A stretch of 5,579 nt of DNA, from assembly GCA_947384095.1 (NCBI GenBank), contig CANDFU010000143.1, positions 1 through 5,579 on the forward strand, written 5' to 3'. This DNA is from an uncultured Roseburia sp. Its GTDB lineage: Bacteria > Bacillota > Clostridia > Lachnospirales > Lachnospiraceae. Positions 4,767-5,579 of the stretch are shown piece after piece. Positions within the stretch are counted from its first letter, which is position 1; each line of letters opens with the position of its first letter. The notes below the pieces were generated by a model, which saw only the letters and a program-made list of their open reading frames with translations, was not told the origin of the DNA and ran no database searches. A program made the translations under genes and the position numbers.

Positions 4767-5579
4767 ATGAAAAAATCAAGTAAAGCACTTTCTATCATTA
4801 TGGCGGCCGCAATGGCAGTGTCGATGGCAGCCTGCGGAAATAAGGACGACGCAGGAACCTCCGGCAGTGCCCCGGCCGATGCAGGCGCAGCTGCTTCCAC
4901 AGATCAGGCGCCGGCGGACGGCGACGCTTCTGCACCGGAAAATGTTTCCGGTACGGAAAATGCTGCACCGGGCGCGGACGGCCCCTTCACCATCGGCATC
5001 TGTCAGCAGCTGGAGCATCCCGCGCTGGATGCCGCAACGGAAGGATTCCAGGCAGCTCTCACAGAAAAACTGGGTGCCGGGAACGTCACTTTCGACCTGC
5101 AGAACGCGCAGGGCGAACAGGCAAACTGCGCTACGATCAGCAGCAAATTCGTCTCCGACAATTACGATCTGATTCTGGCAAATGCAACCACCGCTTTGCA
5201 GTGTGCCGCAGCGGCGACAAGTTCGATTCCTGTCCTGGGAACCTCCGTCACAGACTACGCAACCGCTCTTGATATCGACGACTGGACCGGCGCGACGGGA
5301 CGAAATATTTCGGGCACATCCGATCTCGCCCCGATTGATCAGCAGGAAAATATGCTCGTGGAACTCTTCCCCGACGCCAAAACCGTCGGCATCCTCTACT
5401 GTTCCGCCGAGCCGAATTCCGAATACCAGGCAAATGAATTTATCAGATGCCTCGAAGAAGACGGGCTCTCCTATCAGGTGTACACCGCCGCGGACTCAAA
5501 CGATATCAACTCCGTCGTACAAAGCGCCGTCTCCGAGGTGGACGTCATCTACATACCGACCGACAATACGATGGCCGGA
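4767..5579 (+). CDS. ABC transporter substrate-binding lipoprotein, TrpX / ABC_sub_bind family (3' end missing)
   Basis: The frame is open from the ATG at 4767 to the window end (271 codons, no stop). AAAGGAGG at 4748-4755 lies 11 nt upstream. Residues 1-22 are a signal peptide (MKKSSKALSIIMAAAMAVS) ending in MAAC, so Cys23 is the probable lipidated residue. Residues 24-72 form an Ala/Gly/Ser/Asp/Pro-rich linker with no aromatic residue. The binding domain then starts with FTIGICQQLEHPALDAATEGF (74-94), followed by DLQNAQGEQANC, VLGTSVTDYATAL, GTSDLAPIDQQENMLVELFPDAKTVGILYCSAEPNS and VDVIYIPTDNTMAG. This order matches the ABC_sub_bind family (COG2984), which includes the streptococcal tryptophan-binding TrpX; here the ligand cannot be told. 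It acts outside the cell, anchored to the membrane. The permease and ATPase genes would be expected to the right. Codons are more GC-rich than in the membrane genes. Confidence 0.92.
   Translation, partial: MKKSSKALSIIMAAAMAVSMAACGNKDDAGTSGSAPADAGAAASTDQAPADGDASAPENVSGTENAAPGADGPFTIGICQQLEHPALDAATEGFQAALTEKLGAGNVTFDLQNAQGEQANCATISSKFVSDNYDLILANATTALQCAAAATSSIPVLGTSVTDYATALDIDDWTGATGRNISGTSDLAPIDQQENMLVELFPDAKTVGILYCSAEPNSEYQANEFIRCLEEDGLSYQVYTAADSNDINSVVQSAVSEVDVIYIPTDNTMAG

Overview
The window looks like a chromosomal segment of a low-to-mid GC Gram-positive anaerobe of the class Clostridia, most likely Lachnospiraceae. This rests on AGGAGG-type ribosome binding sites, sigma-A-like promoters, a cdaA-cdaR pair, a comFC-yvyF-like pair and a TrpX-type lipoprotein. 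The family-level assignment is inference from recognised protein families, not a database match.

Layout. Positions 1-3297 carry one minus-strand transcription unit. An extended -10 promoter (3270-3297) is followed by two uncharacterised integral membrane proteins (2757-3182 and 1743-2741), then cdaA (786-1736, membrane diadenylate cyclase that makes c-di-AMP), then cdaR (1-820, YbbR-domain regulator of CdaA, cut by the window edge). Genes are separated by 15 and 6 nt, and the last two overlap by 35 nt, so this is a tightly coupled operon. Positions 3298-4674 carry a second minus-strand unit. A ComFC-like phosphoribosyltransferase-fold protein (3825-4568, possibly up to 4661) is followed 24 nt later by a YvyF-like zinc-ribbon/HTH protein (3399-3800). 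A strong intrinsic terminator (3298-3336) ends directly against the promoter of the cda operon. From 4684 rightwards a plus-strand promoter drives an ABC transporter substrate-binding lipoprotein of the TrpX/ABC_sub_bind type (4767-5579), open at the window end.

How the parts fit. CdaA and CdaR set the c-di-AMP level, which in Firmicutes controls potassium and osmolyte transport and cell-wall homeostasis. The two membrane proteins made ahead of them are natural candidates for extra partners of the cyclase, but no function can be read from their sequence. ComFC and the YvyF-like protein repeat a gene order known from Bacillus (comFC-yvyF), here without comFA or flgM in view. The comFC and transporter promoters appear to be back to back, with facing -35 boxes forming an inverted repeat, and an 18-bp perfect palindrome lies in the transporter leader.

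There is no RNA gene, CRISPR array, insertion sequence or integration site visible. The intergenic gaps are 3183-3398, which holds the terminator, promoter and leader, and 4569/4662-4766, which holds the divergent promoters, palindrome and RBS. The best candidate for something undescribed is the four-gene membrane operon around CdaA.
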